From Neoroseomonas terrae (GTDB lineage Bacteria; Pseudomonadota; Alphaproteobacteria; Acetobacterales; Acetobacteraceae): DNA of 64,000 bases. Of the stretch, positions 39,703 to 47,890 are shown piece by piece. Numbering within the stretch: position 1 is the first letter of the stretch; every line of letters starts with the position of its first letter. Both the position numbers and the translations under genes were made by a program. Location: the NCBI RefSeq assembly GCF_018129025.1, contig NZ_JAAEDI010000006.1, positions 1-64,000 of the forward strand, in the 5' to 3' direction. The notes below the pieces were generated by a model that saw nothing but the letters and a program-made list of their open reading frames with translations, had not been told where the DNA came from and searched no databases.

Positions 39703-39736
39703 GGCGCAGACCTCGCATGCGCGTGACGAAGGTTCG

Positions 39737-39742
39737 GTTAAC
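39737..39742. promoter_or_regulatory. Possible CtrA half-site between flgB and the fliO unit
   Basis: GTTAAC lies about 35 bp upstream of flgB; on the minus strand it extends to TTAACCGA, resembling the CtrA half-site TTAACC. It is short and could be chance, but TTAA is rare in this DNA and CtrA controls flagellar genes in many alphaproteobacteria. Confidence 0.3.
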
Positions 39743-39788
39743 GGCGGCGACAACGCGGCGGTAACCAGCGCGGGTGTTCGATACCGCG

Positions 39789-40049
39789 ATGGACAGCATC
39801 GGCACCGAGGCCCGCCAGGCCACCGCGCTCCTCGCGGCGATCGAGGCGATCGAGGCGATGGTCGCGGTGGCCGTCGCCCTGGTCGGGGAGCGCCGCCGCA
39901 TCGAGCTGGACGGGCTGGAAGCCGAGGTTGAACGGCTCTGCGCCGCCTGCCTCGCCGCCCCGCGCAGCGCCGTGCCGGCCGTGCGCGTGCGGCTCCTCGG
40001 CCTTGTTTCGCGGCTCGACGGCCTGCGCGACGCCATGCCCCGCGCCTGA
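39789..40049 (+). CDS. Small helical protein of unknown function in the fliO-fliP unit
   Basis: 86 aa from ATG 39789; GTG 39774 is an alternative that adds five residues. It is predicted all-helical, Ala/Leu/Glu-rich (AIEAIEAMVAVAVALVGERRRIELDGLEAEVERL), like small flagellar chaperones such as FliT or FlgN, but no sequence signature supports either. It lies 30 bp before fliO on the same strand and is divergent from flgB, so a flagellar role is likely by context only. Confidence 0.55.
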   Translation: MDSIGTEARQATALLAAIEAIEAMVAVAVALVGERRRIELDGLEAEVERLCAACLAAPRSAVPAVRVRLLGLVSRLDGLRDAMPRA

Positions 40050-40079
40050 CCCCTTCAACCGCCGGCAGGAGGCCGCGGC

Positions 40080-40328
40080 ATGATCATCGATTCCACGACC
40101 TGGATCACCGCCGCCGGCGCGCTCATCGGCGTGCTGGCGCTGATCCTGCTCGCCGGGAACCTCGCGCGGCGGACGGGCCTCGCGCCGCGCCCGGGAACGC
40201 GGCTGCACATCGAGGAGACGATCGCGCTCGACGCGCGGCGACGCCTGGTGCTGGTGCGCTGCGACGGACGCGCGCTGCTGCTGATGACGGGCGGCGCGCA
40301 GGACCAGGTGGTCGGGTGGCTGCCGTGA
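40080..40328 (+). CDS. fliO: Flagellar biosynthesis protein FliO
   Basis: 82 aa. One N-terminal span (about residues 8-27) is followed by a small cytoplasmic domain, RLHIEETIALDARRRLVLVRCDGRALLLMTGG, the FliO core. It helps assemble the FliP ring. fliP follows, but 212 bp carrying two repeat copies separate them. Confidence 0.85.
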   Translation: MIIDSTTWITAAGALIGVLALILLAGNLARRTGLAPRPGTRLHIEETIALDARRRLVLVRCDGRALLLMTGGAQDQVVGWLP

Positions 40329-40347
40329 GGGTCGGTTTCCGGAACCA

Positions 40348-40401
40348 GGAGGGGCTCTGCCCCTCCCGGACCCTCCCCGCCAAAGGCCGAAGGGCCTTTG
40401 G
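40348..40401 (+). repeat. Two-hairpin interspersed repeat, copy C
   Basis: Hairpin 1 (40348-40366) pairs GGAGGGGC with GCCCCTCC around TCT. Hairpin 2 (40380-40401) pairs CCAAAGGCC with GGCCTTTGG around GAAG. The flank AACCTCGATCTGGCGCCG resembles that of copy B. It starts 20 bp after the fliO stop. It forms an inverted pair with copy D. Confidence 0.8.
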
Positions 40402-40519
40402 GAACCTCGATCTGGCGCCGGGCACCACTCGTGGCAGGAATGCCGAAACGCACTCCGGCGCACGAAGCACGCTTGGAGTGTTGCGCGCCACCGACGCGCT
40501 CTGTCGCAGGTTGAGGTTT

Positions 40520-40571
40520 CCAAAGGCCCTTCGGCCTTTGGTGGGGTGGCTTGGAGGGGCAAGGCCCCTCC
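40520..40571 (-). repeat. Two-hairpin interspersed repeat, copy D (inverted), overlapping the fliP start
   Basis: Read on the minus strand, hairpin 1 is 40553-40571 (GGAGGGGC, loop CTT, GCCCCTCC) and hairpin 2 is 40520-40541 (CCAAAGGCC, loop GAAG, GGCCTTTGG). Copies C and D face each other across about 118 bp. The last base of hairpin 2 is the first base of the likely fliP GTG start, and hairpin 1 lies within the first codons. Confidence 0.8.
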
Positions 40572-41293
40572 GACTCCTCGCGCTGCTCCTGCTGCTCTGC
40601 CCCGCGACCGCCGCCGCGCAATCCGTTGCCATCGATCTCGGGCAGGCCGGCCAGCCGGGTGCGACGGCGCGGCTGGTTCAGCTCACCGCGCTGATCGGGT
40701 TGCTGTCCCTGGCGCCATCGCTTCTCGTGATGGCGACGGCCTTCGCGCGCATCATCATCGTGCTGGCCCTGCTGCGCAGTGCGATCGGGGCACAGGGCGT
40801 CCCACCGAATCCCGTGCTGGTCGGGCTCGCGCTGTTCCTCACCTTCTTCGTCATGCAACCGGTCTTCGAGGCATCCTGGACCCAGGGGATCGTGCCGATG
40901 ACCGAAGGACGCATCGGTGAGATCGCCGGCCTCGAAGCTGCCGCCGAACCGTTCGGCCGCTTCATGGCGGCGCATGTGCGGGAAGACGACCTCAGCCACT
41001 TCATCGAACTCGCCAACCTGCCGCAGCCCGCGAGCGCGGAGGCGGCGCCCTACCGCGCCCTCGTACCGGCTTTCATGGTCAGCGAGTTGCGCCGGGCGTT
41101 CGAAATCGGCTTCCTGCTGTTCCTGCCGTTCCTCGTCATCGACATGGTGGTGGCCTCCGTCCTCATGTCGCTCGGCATGATGATGCTTCCGCCTTCGGTC
41201 GTGGCGCTGCCGTTCAAGCTGATCTTCTTCGTGTTGGTCGACGGCTGGCGGCTTGTCGCGGCATCGCTCGTGCAGGGCTTCGCAGCGACATAG
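40541..41293 (+). CDS. fliP: Flagellar export apparatus protein FliP
   Basis: 250 aa from GTG 40541, against about 245 in E. coli. The signal peptide PLRLLALLLLLCPATAAA is followed by the mature domain with RIIIVLALLRSAIGAQGVPPN, a periplasmic loop, and the C-terminal FLLFLPFLVIDMVVASVLMSLGMMMLPP. FliP forms the export gate with FliQ and FliR. No ATG is available and no clear Shine-Dalgarno is seen; the n-region (about residues 1-10) is encoded by repeat D. TTG 40538 is an alternative start. It converges on speE. Confidence 0.9.
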   Translation: MGWLGGARPLRLLALLLLLCPATAAAQSVAIDLGQAGQPGATARLVQLTALIGLLSLAPSLLVMATAFARIIIVLALLRSAIGAQGVPPNPVLVGLALFLTFFVMQPVFEASWTQGIVPMTEGRIGEIAGLEAAAEPFGRFMAAHVREDDLSHFIELANLPQPASAEAAPYRALVPAFMVSELRRAFEIGFLLFLPFLVIDMVVASVLMSLGMMMLPPSVVALPFKLIFFVLVDGWRLVAASLVQGFAAT

Positions 41294-41334
41294 CAGCGGA
41301 CCGCGACCGTGGCGGCGCGGCCCGGCAGCGGCTG

Positions 41335-42207
41335 TCAGCGCCGCGGCGGCAGGTGTTCCGCGATGTAGGGCGGCAGGTGGAAGGCGCCGGCATGAATTTC
41401 CGGCGTCCAGTAGCGCGTGGTGCCGAGGATGCCGGCGGCCTCGGCACGGCGGCGGATCTCAGCGGGCGGCACGGCGCGGCAGCCGGCGTCCTTGCCGGCC
41501 CAGCCGAGCGTCATGAAGCCGCCGACATAGGTCGGCACGGCGGCGACATAGGCCCAGATATCGGGAAACACCTTCCCACGGCGGATCGAGGTCTCGCGCA
41601 GTTCATCCGCCTGCATCTGCGGCACGCCGCACTGATTCACCACCAGGCCGCGCGCCGTCAGCAGCCGCGCGCAGTTCGCGTAGAATTCATCGGTGAACAG
41701 CACCTCCCCCACGCCGATCGGGTCGGTGCTGTCGACGATCACGACATCGAAGGATGCATCCGGCGCGTTCCGCACGTAGTCGATGCCGTCGGCGACGAGG
41801 ACCTCGGCGCGCGGATCGTTCCAGGCGTCTCCTGCGATGCCGGGCAGGAACTCCTTCGCGAGGCGAATCACCTCCCCGTCGATCTCGACCATGACGGCGC
41901 GCTCGACATTCCGGTGCTGCAGCACGCGGCGCAGCACGCCGCCATCGCCTGCGCCGATGATCAGGACATTCTTCGCATCGCCATGCGCCAGCAGCGGCAC
42001 ATGGGCGATCATCTCCTGGTAGGAGAACTCATCCGCTTCCGTGATCTGCACCACGCCGTCGAGCATCATGACACGGCCATGCGTCTCGCTCTCGAAGATC
42101 ATGATGTCCTGAAACGCGGACGTCACGCGGGCGAGTTCGCGCTTCACCCGGAAGCGCTGGCCCCAGGCCTCGTACAGCGTCTCATTCACCCAGAGGTCGT
42201 AGGCCAT
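41335..42207 (-). CDS. speE: Spermidine synthase (polyamine aminopropyltransferase)
   Basis: 290 aa. The nucleotide-like SAM-binding core is VLIIGAGDGGVLRRVLQH, with the catalytic loop VIVDSTDPIGVGEVLFTDEFY. It moves an aminopropyl group from decarboxylated SAM to putrescine. ATG 42207 is chosen for spacing to GGGGA; ATG 42216 abuts that site. It follows speD with a terminator-like hairpin between. Confidence 0.93.
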   Translation of the reverse strand: MAYDLWVNETLYEAWGQRFRVKRELARVTSAFQDIMIFESETHGRVMMLDGVVQITEADEFSYQEMIAHVPLLAHGDAKNVLIIGAGDGGVLRRVLQHRNVERAVMVEIDGEVIRLAKEFLPGIAGDAWNDPRAEVLVADGIDYVRNAPDASFDVVIVDSTDPIGVGEVLFTDEFYANCARLLTARGLVVNQCGVPQMQADELRETSIRRGKVFPDIWAYVAAVPTYVGGFMTLGWAGKDAGCRAVPPAEIRRRAEAAGILGTTRYWTPEIHAGAFHLPPYIAEHLPPRR

Positions 42208-42227
42208 GGCGGGCATTCCCCGTGCTG

Positions 42228-42263
42228 GTAAAGCAAAGGGGCCGGACGCTGCCGCCCGGCCCC
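42228..42263 (-). terminator. Terminator between speD and speE
   Basis: On the minus strand, an 8-bp stem (GGGGCCGG with CCGGCCCC) around a 10-base loop is followed by TTTGCTTT. It would end or reduce speD transcripts before speE. Confidence 0.65.
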
Positions 42264-42289
42264 GTATCAGATCGGCTGTGCCGGAAGCG

Positions 42290-42748
42290 TCAGCCGATCA
42301 GGCCGCGCTTGTGCTCGGACAGCTGCACGCGCTCCGGCAGGAAGCCGCGCTTCAGCGCCGGGATCGCCTTGTACGGGTCGCATTCGCCGCAGACGAAGAT
42401 GTCGAGCGCGGCATAGTCCCGCTCCGGCCAGGAGTGAATCGAGACGTGGCTCTCGGCCAGCACCAGCACCCCCGACACCCCGCCATTCGGCGAGAAGTGA
42501 TGGAAATGCCCGTGCAGAATCGTGGCACCCGTCGCCAGCGCAGCCTCACGCAGCGTCGCGTCGATGTGGTCTGGGTCGTCGAGATTCGTCGCCCCCCACA
42601 GGTCGATGATCAGATGCGTGCCGGCATAACGGATGCCGTTGCGCGCAATGAAATAGTCCTTCTCGGGAGTCACCGAGCGGTCTTCGTCAGTGTTCCGGGT
42701 GTCGCTCGGCAAATCCGAGACCATCCCCGGTTGGACGAGAGCATCCAT
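42290..42748 (-). CDS. speD: S-adenosylmethionine decarboxylase proenzyme
   Basis: 152 aa. Prokaryotic class 1B enzyme; self-cleavage at Glu99-Ser100 (LAESHVSIHSWPE) creates the pyruvoyl group from Ser100. The downstream CGECDP motif holds the catalytic Cys. It supplies decarboxylated SAM to SpeE. The first about 28 residues (to VTPEKDYFI) are an N-terminal extension beyond the compact core. ATG 42748 has GGAAGGAG upstream. Confidence 0.93.
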   Translation of the reverse strand: MDALVQPGMVSDLPSDTRNTDEDRSVTPEKDYFIARNGIRYAGTHLIIDLWGATNLDDPDHIDATLREAALATGATILHGHFHHFSPNGGVSGVLVLAESHVSIHSWPERDYAALDIFVCGECDPYKAIPALKRGFLPERVQLSEHKRGLIG

Positions 42749-42911
42749 GTTAAGGGCTCCTTCCAGCCAGCAGATGACCAGGGCGATCGGGGAAGTCCGA
42801 TCATTTGGGTCAACGGCCGCGCGATATGGGGCAAGGGGTCCGGGGGCGCAAGTGAAAATACGGCGCGTGGACCGGAAGAATTGCAGATGTCCCCCCCGGG
42901 GGACGCGCATC

Positions 42912-45839
42912 TCAGCGCGTTACCTGCGATCCTGCCCGCAAGGCCTCCAGCCGCGTCGGCAACAGGCGCGCCAACCCGAGGTCCCGTTGCAGTCTCGGAA
43001 GGTCTTCGACGCCGCGCACCGGGTCGGCGGTCAGCACGCCGAAGGCTTCGGCCAATGCGCCACCTTCCATGCGCCCCCCCTGCGCGCTGCGCAGCGTTGC
43101 AAGCCCTGCTTCATCGCCGGCCAGGGCGAGATAGGCGGCTTGGCGTGCGATTGCGGAACGGTGCTCCTGCGTGAGCGGCGCGCTGGGCGGCGGTAAGGTC
43201 GCGGCCAGATGTTCGGCCATCGAGGCGGCGGCGCCGGGCCAGTCCTGTATCTCGGCGCGGAACTCGGCGCGGGCGGCAGCACCGGCCGGGCCAAGGCCGA
43301 CGAGCAGCGTGTCGGCATCGTCCCGCGCGCCGCTGCGTGCCATCGCGCGGGCGCGGAGGATGGTGCGGCGCGCAGCAAGCGCGCTGTCGATCTCTGTCGA
43401 TTCGCTGGCATCGAGCGCGGCTATGGTGCCGGCCGCATCACCACCGGCCGCGCGCATCACACCAAGGCGCTCGCCAATCGCGGCACGGGTCGGGCCATGC
43501 TCGGTCGCCTCCATCGCGCGGCGAAGCAACGCCGCGGCACGATCGGGCAGGTCGAGAGCCGCGACCCGCTCGGCAAGGACGCGCACTGCCGCTTCCCCGC
43601 GCGCGCCGGCGGGCAACAAGTCCGGGTTCGCATCGAACAGCGTGGCAGCGGCGAGCGGCGGCGCCGTTTCGAGCGCGCCCAGGAAGGCCTCCTGCAACGG
43701 GGCGCCCAGCCCGGCAGCGTGATCGGGGAATAGCCGGCGCGTTTCGTCGAGCAGCGCAAAGGCCTGTTGTCCCTGCCCCGCTGCGATGCGCAGCGCGGCG
43801 ATGCGGCGGCGGAGCGCCACCTCCTCATCGCCGCCGCGCCATGCATAGAGTGATTGCTCCAGCGCATCGGCAGCACCCGCACCGTCGATTGTGCCCGCGG
43901 TGAGCCGTAGCTCGGCCAAGCGGCGTACCGCGATGGCGCGTTGGCGTCGGTCCCGCCCCGTAGCGAGCCGCTCAAGGATCACGATCGCCTCCGTGGCCCG
44001 CCCCTCGGCCTCGGCGAGCATGGCGCGCGCGGTATCGAGCCCAGGCATGTCAACGGCCGCAGCGAGCAGCGAGGCGGCGGCGGCAGGCTCCCCGCCGCTG
44101 GCCAGAGCCTCGATCGCCAGGGGTAGGGTGCGGGCGCGCAGCGCCTCGGGGTAGCCGAGCAGGAGCGGCGCGGAGCCGCGCAACGCCGCCGCGGTGCCCT
44201 GACCGTGCGACAGGGCGCGCAGCGCGCGCCACAGCGTCACCTCATCCCGCAGCGGCAGGCGCGGATCCTCGATGCCCTGCGCATCGCCGGGCCGGCCGGA
44301 GAGCAGCGCCGCGATACCGTGGGCGAGCAGCAGGCGTGGATCCTCCCGCGATCGAGGGTCCTCCTGGAAGGCGATGGCGGCCATCGCCTGCGCTTCCTGC
44401 GGCATGCCGAGGGCGAGCAGCGTCTCCGCCGCGTCGCGCCGGAACCGGCCGCGCGTCAGCGGAGGCGTAGCGTTTACCGAGGACAGGACCGCGCGCAACC
44501 GTTCGAGCAGCATCGGCACGGGACCGGCCGGCAGTTCGAGCAGGCGACTCATGGCGATCGCGGCAGGTGGCGGCTCGTCGCCCGGCTGCATGCCGAGGCC
44601 GAGCGGGGCGCCGGCCGCAGCCTCGAGCACGAGACGATCCGCCGCGAGGGCGCGCAGCCGCAGCCGGTCCGACCGCGCCACGATCGCGGCGCCGAGCATG
44701 GTCGGCAGGAGATCGAACTCCGGCAGGCGGCGCGCGAACAGGACCGCCGGACCAGGCTGGCGAAGGGTGCCGACCAGCAGTGTCTCGCCCGTGGCGGGAT
44801 CGGCGATGGCCACGGTTTGGCCTGGGTTCCCCCCTGTGAACAGCAGGCGCGCCGGCGGGCCTGCGTCGGCGGCCGCACGCAGCACCGGTGCGTCAGCCGG
44901 TACGGCGTGGCGCGTCGCCTCGATGACCCAGGAAGTTCCGTCGCGCCGCGCGGCGAGGCGCGCGGGCGCAGGCAGCGCCAGGCTGAAGACGGTCGCGTCA
45001 CCGGCGGGCTGGCTCTCGAGCCGGCCGAAGACCGGATGGCCGTGCAGCGCCGCAAGGTCCGGCGTGATGGCACGGTCGACAACCAGATGAACACGATCGC
45101 CCCGACGGAACATCGCAATGGCGGCGTCGGCGCCCGCATCGAAGACGATGCCGGGCGCACCATGCACCAGCCGGAAGCGCGTCGTGCCGGGAGCGGGCAG
45201 GCTGGCGGCGATGTCCTGCTGCAAGGCGGGAGATGGGTTGGGTGCCGGGGCGGCCGGGATGGGTGCAGCGACCGGCGCGGCAGGGCGCGGCGGGGCTGTC
45301 AGCGCCGATGGTTCAGACAGTGCGCGCACCGCGGCGGGGGCGGCCTGCGGAAGCGCCGCCGGACGTTCCGGCGTCGGAGTTGCGGGCGTCGGCACCCGTG
45401 GCGCGGATGGTTCGGCCGAAGGCCTCGCTACGCCCGTTGACGGCGCTGCGGCGCGTTCCGGCGGCCGTTGCGCCGATGGCTGCGCGGCGGCTGGATCGCG
45501 CAGATCGATCACGATGCGATTGCCGAGGCGGAAATGCCGCAGCCGCGCACCGGGCGTGATGCGCATCGCGACCGCATCGCCATCCTGCCCGATGGTCAGC
45601 ACGTTGCGCGGCGGACGGCGGGCGGCGGCAAGGTCGATCCGCGCCGGCTCGGCGAAGCGGATTACGACGCGGCCTGCCTCTTCTTCCACGGCATAGCCGA
45701 CGCGACGAGGCCAGTCGAAGACCACGCGGCCGAGGTCCGGATGCGTACCGACCCGCATCGGGACGGATACCGGCCCTTCGCCACGCGCCGGCGCAGCGGC
45801 GGCAAGAACCGCGACCAGCAGCAGCGCCGGCAGGCGCAT
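42912..45839 (-). CDS. Large exported TPR protein with AMIN-like N-terminal domain, in the chemotaxis operon
   Basis: 975 aa. A signal peptide (MRLPALLLVAVLAAAAPARG) is followed by an AMIN-like domain (about 30-115: THPDLGRVVFDWP and LGNRIVIDLRDPA), a long Pro/Ala-rich linker (about 115-200), a beta-rich middle, and a C-terminal half of helical repeats of TPR type. AMIN domains bind peptidoglycan or envelope structures. ATG 45839 overlaps the cheZ stop (ATGA). The same frame stays open upstream through cheZ, but the signal peptide fixes the start. Probably an envelope factor for the motor; the exact role is unknown. Confidence 0.8.
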   Translation of the reverse strand: MRLPALLLVAVLAAAAPARGEGPVSVPMRVGTHPDLGRVVFDWPRRVGYAVEEEAGRVVIRFAEPARIDLAAARRPPRNVLTIGQDGDAVAMRITPGARLRHFRLGNRIVIDLRDPAAAQPSAQRPPERAAAPSTGVARPSAEPSAPRVPTPATPTPERPAALPQAAPAAVRALSEPSALTAPPRPAAPVAAPIPAAPAPNPSPALQQDIAASLPAPGTTRFRLVHGAPGIVFDAGADAAIAMFRRGDRVHLVVDRAITPDLAALHGHPVFGRLESQPAGDATVFSLALPAPARLAARRDGTSWVIEATRHAVPADAPVLRAAADAGPPARLLFTGGNPGQTVAIADPATGETLLVGTLRQPGPAVLFARRLPEFDLLPTMLGAAIVARSDRLRLRALAADRLVLEAAAGAPLGLGMQPGDEPPPAAIAMSRLLELPAGPVPMLLERLRAVLSSVNATPPLTRGRFRRDAAETLLALGMPQEAQAMAAIAFQEDPRSREDPRLLLAHGIAALLSGRPGDAQGIEDPRLPLRDEVTLWRALRALSHGQGTAAALRGSAPLLLGYPEALRARTLPLAIEALASGGEPAAAASLLAAAVDMPGLDTARAMLAEAEGRATEAIVILERLATGRDRRQRAIAVRRLAELRLTAGTIDGAGAADALEQSLYAWRGGDEEVALRRRIAALRIAAGQGQQAFALLDETRRLFPDHAAGLGAPLQEAFLGALETAPPLAAATLFDANPDLLPAGARGEAAVRVLAERVAALDLPDRAAALLRRAMEATEHGPTRAAIGERLGVMRAAGGDAAGTIAALDASESTEIDSALAARRTILRARAMARSGARDDADTLLVGLGPAGAAARAEFRAEIQDWPGAAASMAEHLAATLPPPSAPLTQEHRSAIARQAAYLALAGDEAGLATLRSAQGGRMEGGALAEAFGVLTADPVRGVEDLPRLQRDLGLARLLPTRLEALRAGSQVTR

Positions 45840-46429
45840 CAGTCGAAGCTCGCGAGAAGCCGGTCGATCTCGGCCTGGGACGTTCCGCCGCCCGGCAATT
45901 GCGGCCCTTGGGCAAGTTCCTGCCCCTCGGTGCGCGGTGCCGCGGCCGGTGCCGACGCAACGGGCCGCCCCGCGGCATTGGCGACCGCCGCCTCGACACG
46001 GGATTCGATGGCCTTCAGCGCCGACACGACCTTCGAGATGCGCTGGCCGGTGATGTCCTGGAAGGAACACGCCTCGTAGATGCGCGTCACCGCGCCCTGC
46101 AGCGCGGCCGCCGCCGCCTCGGGTACCTCCGATTGCAGGCGTTCGAGCACTTCGCAGCAATCGAGGATTTCGTTCGTGGCTTCAGCGGTATGGCCGACGA
46201 TCGCGTCCAACTCATCGGTCGCGGAGGGAATATGGGCGCCAGTGATGTCGTCCACCGACAGCGCGGCGATCTCGGCCTTGGCGCGGGCGATGGTGCGGCC
46301 GAGCGCTTCGAGCTCGGCCAGCAGCGCGGCCTCGCGCGCTGTCAGGTCGCCCGCCATGGAACCGAGCACGGCGCGGACCGCCGCCTCGATCCGGTCATCC
46401 TCCGGGTTGATGGGGTTCCCGTCAGGCAT
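45839..46429 (-). CDS. cheZ: CheZ-type CheY-P phosphatase
   Basis: 196 aa, long-helical. The catalytic DxxxQ is Asp125/Gln129 in CSFQDITGQRISKVV. The C-terminal tail SQAEIDRLLASFD is the CheY-docking helix, joined by a Pro/Ala-rich flexible linker. CheZ speeds CheY dephosphorylation at the flagellar motor. It overlaps cheY by 8 bp, which fits their joint role. Confidence 0.87.
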   Translation of the reverse strand: MPDGNPINPEDDRIEAAVRAVLGSMAGDLTAREAALLAELEALGRTIARAKAEIAALSVDDITGAHIPSATDELDAIVGHTAEATNEILDCCEVLERLQSEVPEAAAAALQGAVTRIYEACSFQDITGQRISKVVSALKAIESRVEAAVANAAGRPVASAPAAAPRTEGQELAQGPQLPGGGTSQAEIDRLLASFD

Positions 46430-46802
46430 GGACCGCCACCTTCTCGATCTTCTCCTTCAGCGTCTCGGCGTTGAAGGGCTTCACGATGTAGTTGGAGACG
46501 CCCGCCTGCTTCGCGGCGACCACGTTCTCCGTCTTGCTCTCGGCCGTGATCATGATGAAAGGAAGGTTCTTGAGCCGCTGGTCAGCCCGGACCTCCTTCA
46601 GCAGATCCAGCCCCGTCATCGGCGCCATGTTCCAGTCGCTGATGACCAGGCCGAAATTGCCGGCGCGCAGCTTCGCGAGCGCCTCCTGCCCGTCCGTCGC
46701 TTCGTCCACGTTGTTGAAGTCAAGCTGCTTCAGCAGGTTGCGGATGATGCGTAGCATGGTCCTGTAGTCGTCAACGATCAGGACGTTGGTGTTCCTGTCC
46801 AT
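46422..46802 (-). CDS. cheY: Chemotaxis response regulator CheY
   Basis: 126 aa single receiver domain. It has the acidic pair in VLIVDDYRTM, phospho-acceptor Asp56 in VISDWNMAPMTG, the Thr in MITAESK and the Lys in YIVKPF. DWNM(A/P)PM is characteristic of true CheY that binds FliM. It lies 33 bp after the MotE-like gene. Confidence 0.93.
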   Translation of the reverse strand: MDRNTNVLIVDDYRTMLRIIRNLLKQLDFNNVDEATDGQEALAKLRAGNFGLVISDWNMAPMTGLDLLKEVRADQRLKNLPFIMITAESKTENVVAAKQAGVSNYIVKPFNAETLKEKIEKVAVHA

Positions 46803-46835
46803 CGGTCGGGTCTTGCCTCCTGCCTTGGGGTCCGT

Positions 46836-47459
46836 TCAGTCCGCGGATGTGCGACGCGCGCGGTGGCGCGCCAGTTCCGCCGTCGCCATCCGCGCGCGAT
46901 CCGGGCGCATGGCGCCGATCACCGGCGCGGCCTTGCGGTCGTTCATCCGGTCGAGGATCTCGACCAGCACCGGGACGTCGAGCTCGTCGAAGATCGTCGC
47001 CGCGTCGCGCGGGCGCATCGCCTCATAGGTGCGGACGAGGCCGCGCCACCCGGCCTCCTCCCTCTCACCGCGCGCTTGGTCGAGCGCCTCGAGGCGCTGG
47101 CGCATCGCGGTCAATTCCTCGACGCGGCGGGTCAGCCGCGCTTCGGTAGCCTGGAGCATCACTTCCTGCGCAGCGACCGCCTGTTCGCGCGCCTCAATAT
47201 CGGCACGGCGGGCGCGAAGCTGTTCCAGCAGCGCGCGTTCCGCCAGCGCGGCGGGATCGGGCGCTGCGGCGGGCACCACGGGTGCCGGCGGCGGCACCGG
47301 TGGCCGAACGGCCGCTGCCGGCGCCGGATCCGCCGCCCGCGCGGCCGAGACGACGGTCAGCGCCGGCGCCGGCGGGATGGCAAGCAATGCCTCCGCCTTC
47401 ACCAGGAACAGCCCGCCCATGGCGAGAATCACCGCCGGCAGCAGGCGCGGCGGGCGCAT
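46836..47459 (-). CDS. MotE-like flagellar protein
   Basis: 207 aa. An N-terminal span (about 6-28) is followed by a Pro/Ala linker, a coiled coil (about 75-130, ARRADIEAREQAVAAQEVML) and a C-terminal MgtE-N-like domain (TYEAMRPRDAATIFDELDVPVLVEILDRMNDRKAAPVIGAMRPD). This order matches MotE, a MotC chaperone, and similar alphaproteobacterial proteins. ATGA overlap with the DUF6468 gene upstream. Confidence 0.8.
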   Translation of the reverse strand: MRPPRLLPAVILAMGGLFLVKAEALLAIPPAPALTVVSAARAADPAPAAAVRPPVPPPAPVVPAAAPDPAALAERALLEQLRARRADIEAREQAVAAQEVMLQATEARLTRRVEELTAMRQRLEALDQARGEREEAGWRGLVRTYEAMRPRDAATIFDELDVPVLVEILDRMNDRKAAPVIGAMRPDRARMATAELARHRARRTSAD

Positions 47460-47890
47460 CAGCGCGCGCCCCGTGCGCCCAGGGTGATGGCGCGCAGAAG
47501 GTCGCGCTCGGCCTGGCTCTGCAAGGACGCGGGCTCGGGCGCGCGCGGTGCCTCCTGCACCAGCGGGCGGCCGTTGCGCACCAGCCCCTCGAGCCGGTCG
47601 GCCAGCGTCTCGGCGCGCTCGATGAGGTAGCGCAGGTCGTCGCGCAGCGGCTCGGCCGTCGCGAGCTTCTCCGCCACCTGCCGCCCCGCGAGTTCCGCCG
47701 AGGCGCGCAGCCGCACCATGGCGGCCTCCGCCATTCGGGCGGCCTCGCCCAGACCCTGCGCGCTGCCGTCCATCGCCGCCCGGTCGCGCCGGATCTCGCG
47801 CAACGCCCGTTCCAGCCGCAGCGCAAAGGGAATCGCCGCACCCAGCATCGCCAGCAGAAGAAGTTGCAGTCCCCATTCGAGCCAGCTCAT
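47459..47890 (-). CDS. DUF6468-like flagellar-cluster protein
   Basis: 143 aa. One membrane span (about 7-25) and a long coiled-coil region (ALREIRRDRAAMDGSAQGL through AETLADRLEGL). It matches small coiled-coil proteins found between fliM and motE in Rhodospirillales flagellar operons. The function is unknown; a motor or chaperone role is inferred from context. It overlaps fliM upstream and the MotE-like gene downstream, each by 1-4 bases. Confidence 0.75.
   Translation of the reverse strand: MSWLEWGLQLLLLAMLGAAIPFALRLERALREIRRDRAAMDGSAQGLGEAARMAEAAMVRLRASAELAGRQVAEKLATAEPLRDDLRYLIERAETLADRLEGLVRNGRPLVQEAPRAPEPASLQSQAERDLLRAITLGARGAR

Noticed and set aside
42912..46160. Extension of the TPR protein frame upstream through cheZ
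   Set aside because: The extra residues are cheZ out of frame; the signal peptide and ATGA overlap set the start at 45839.
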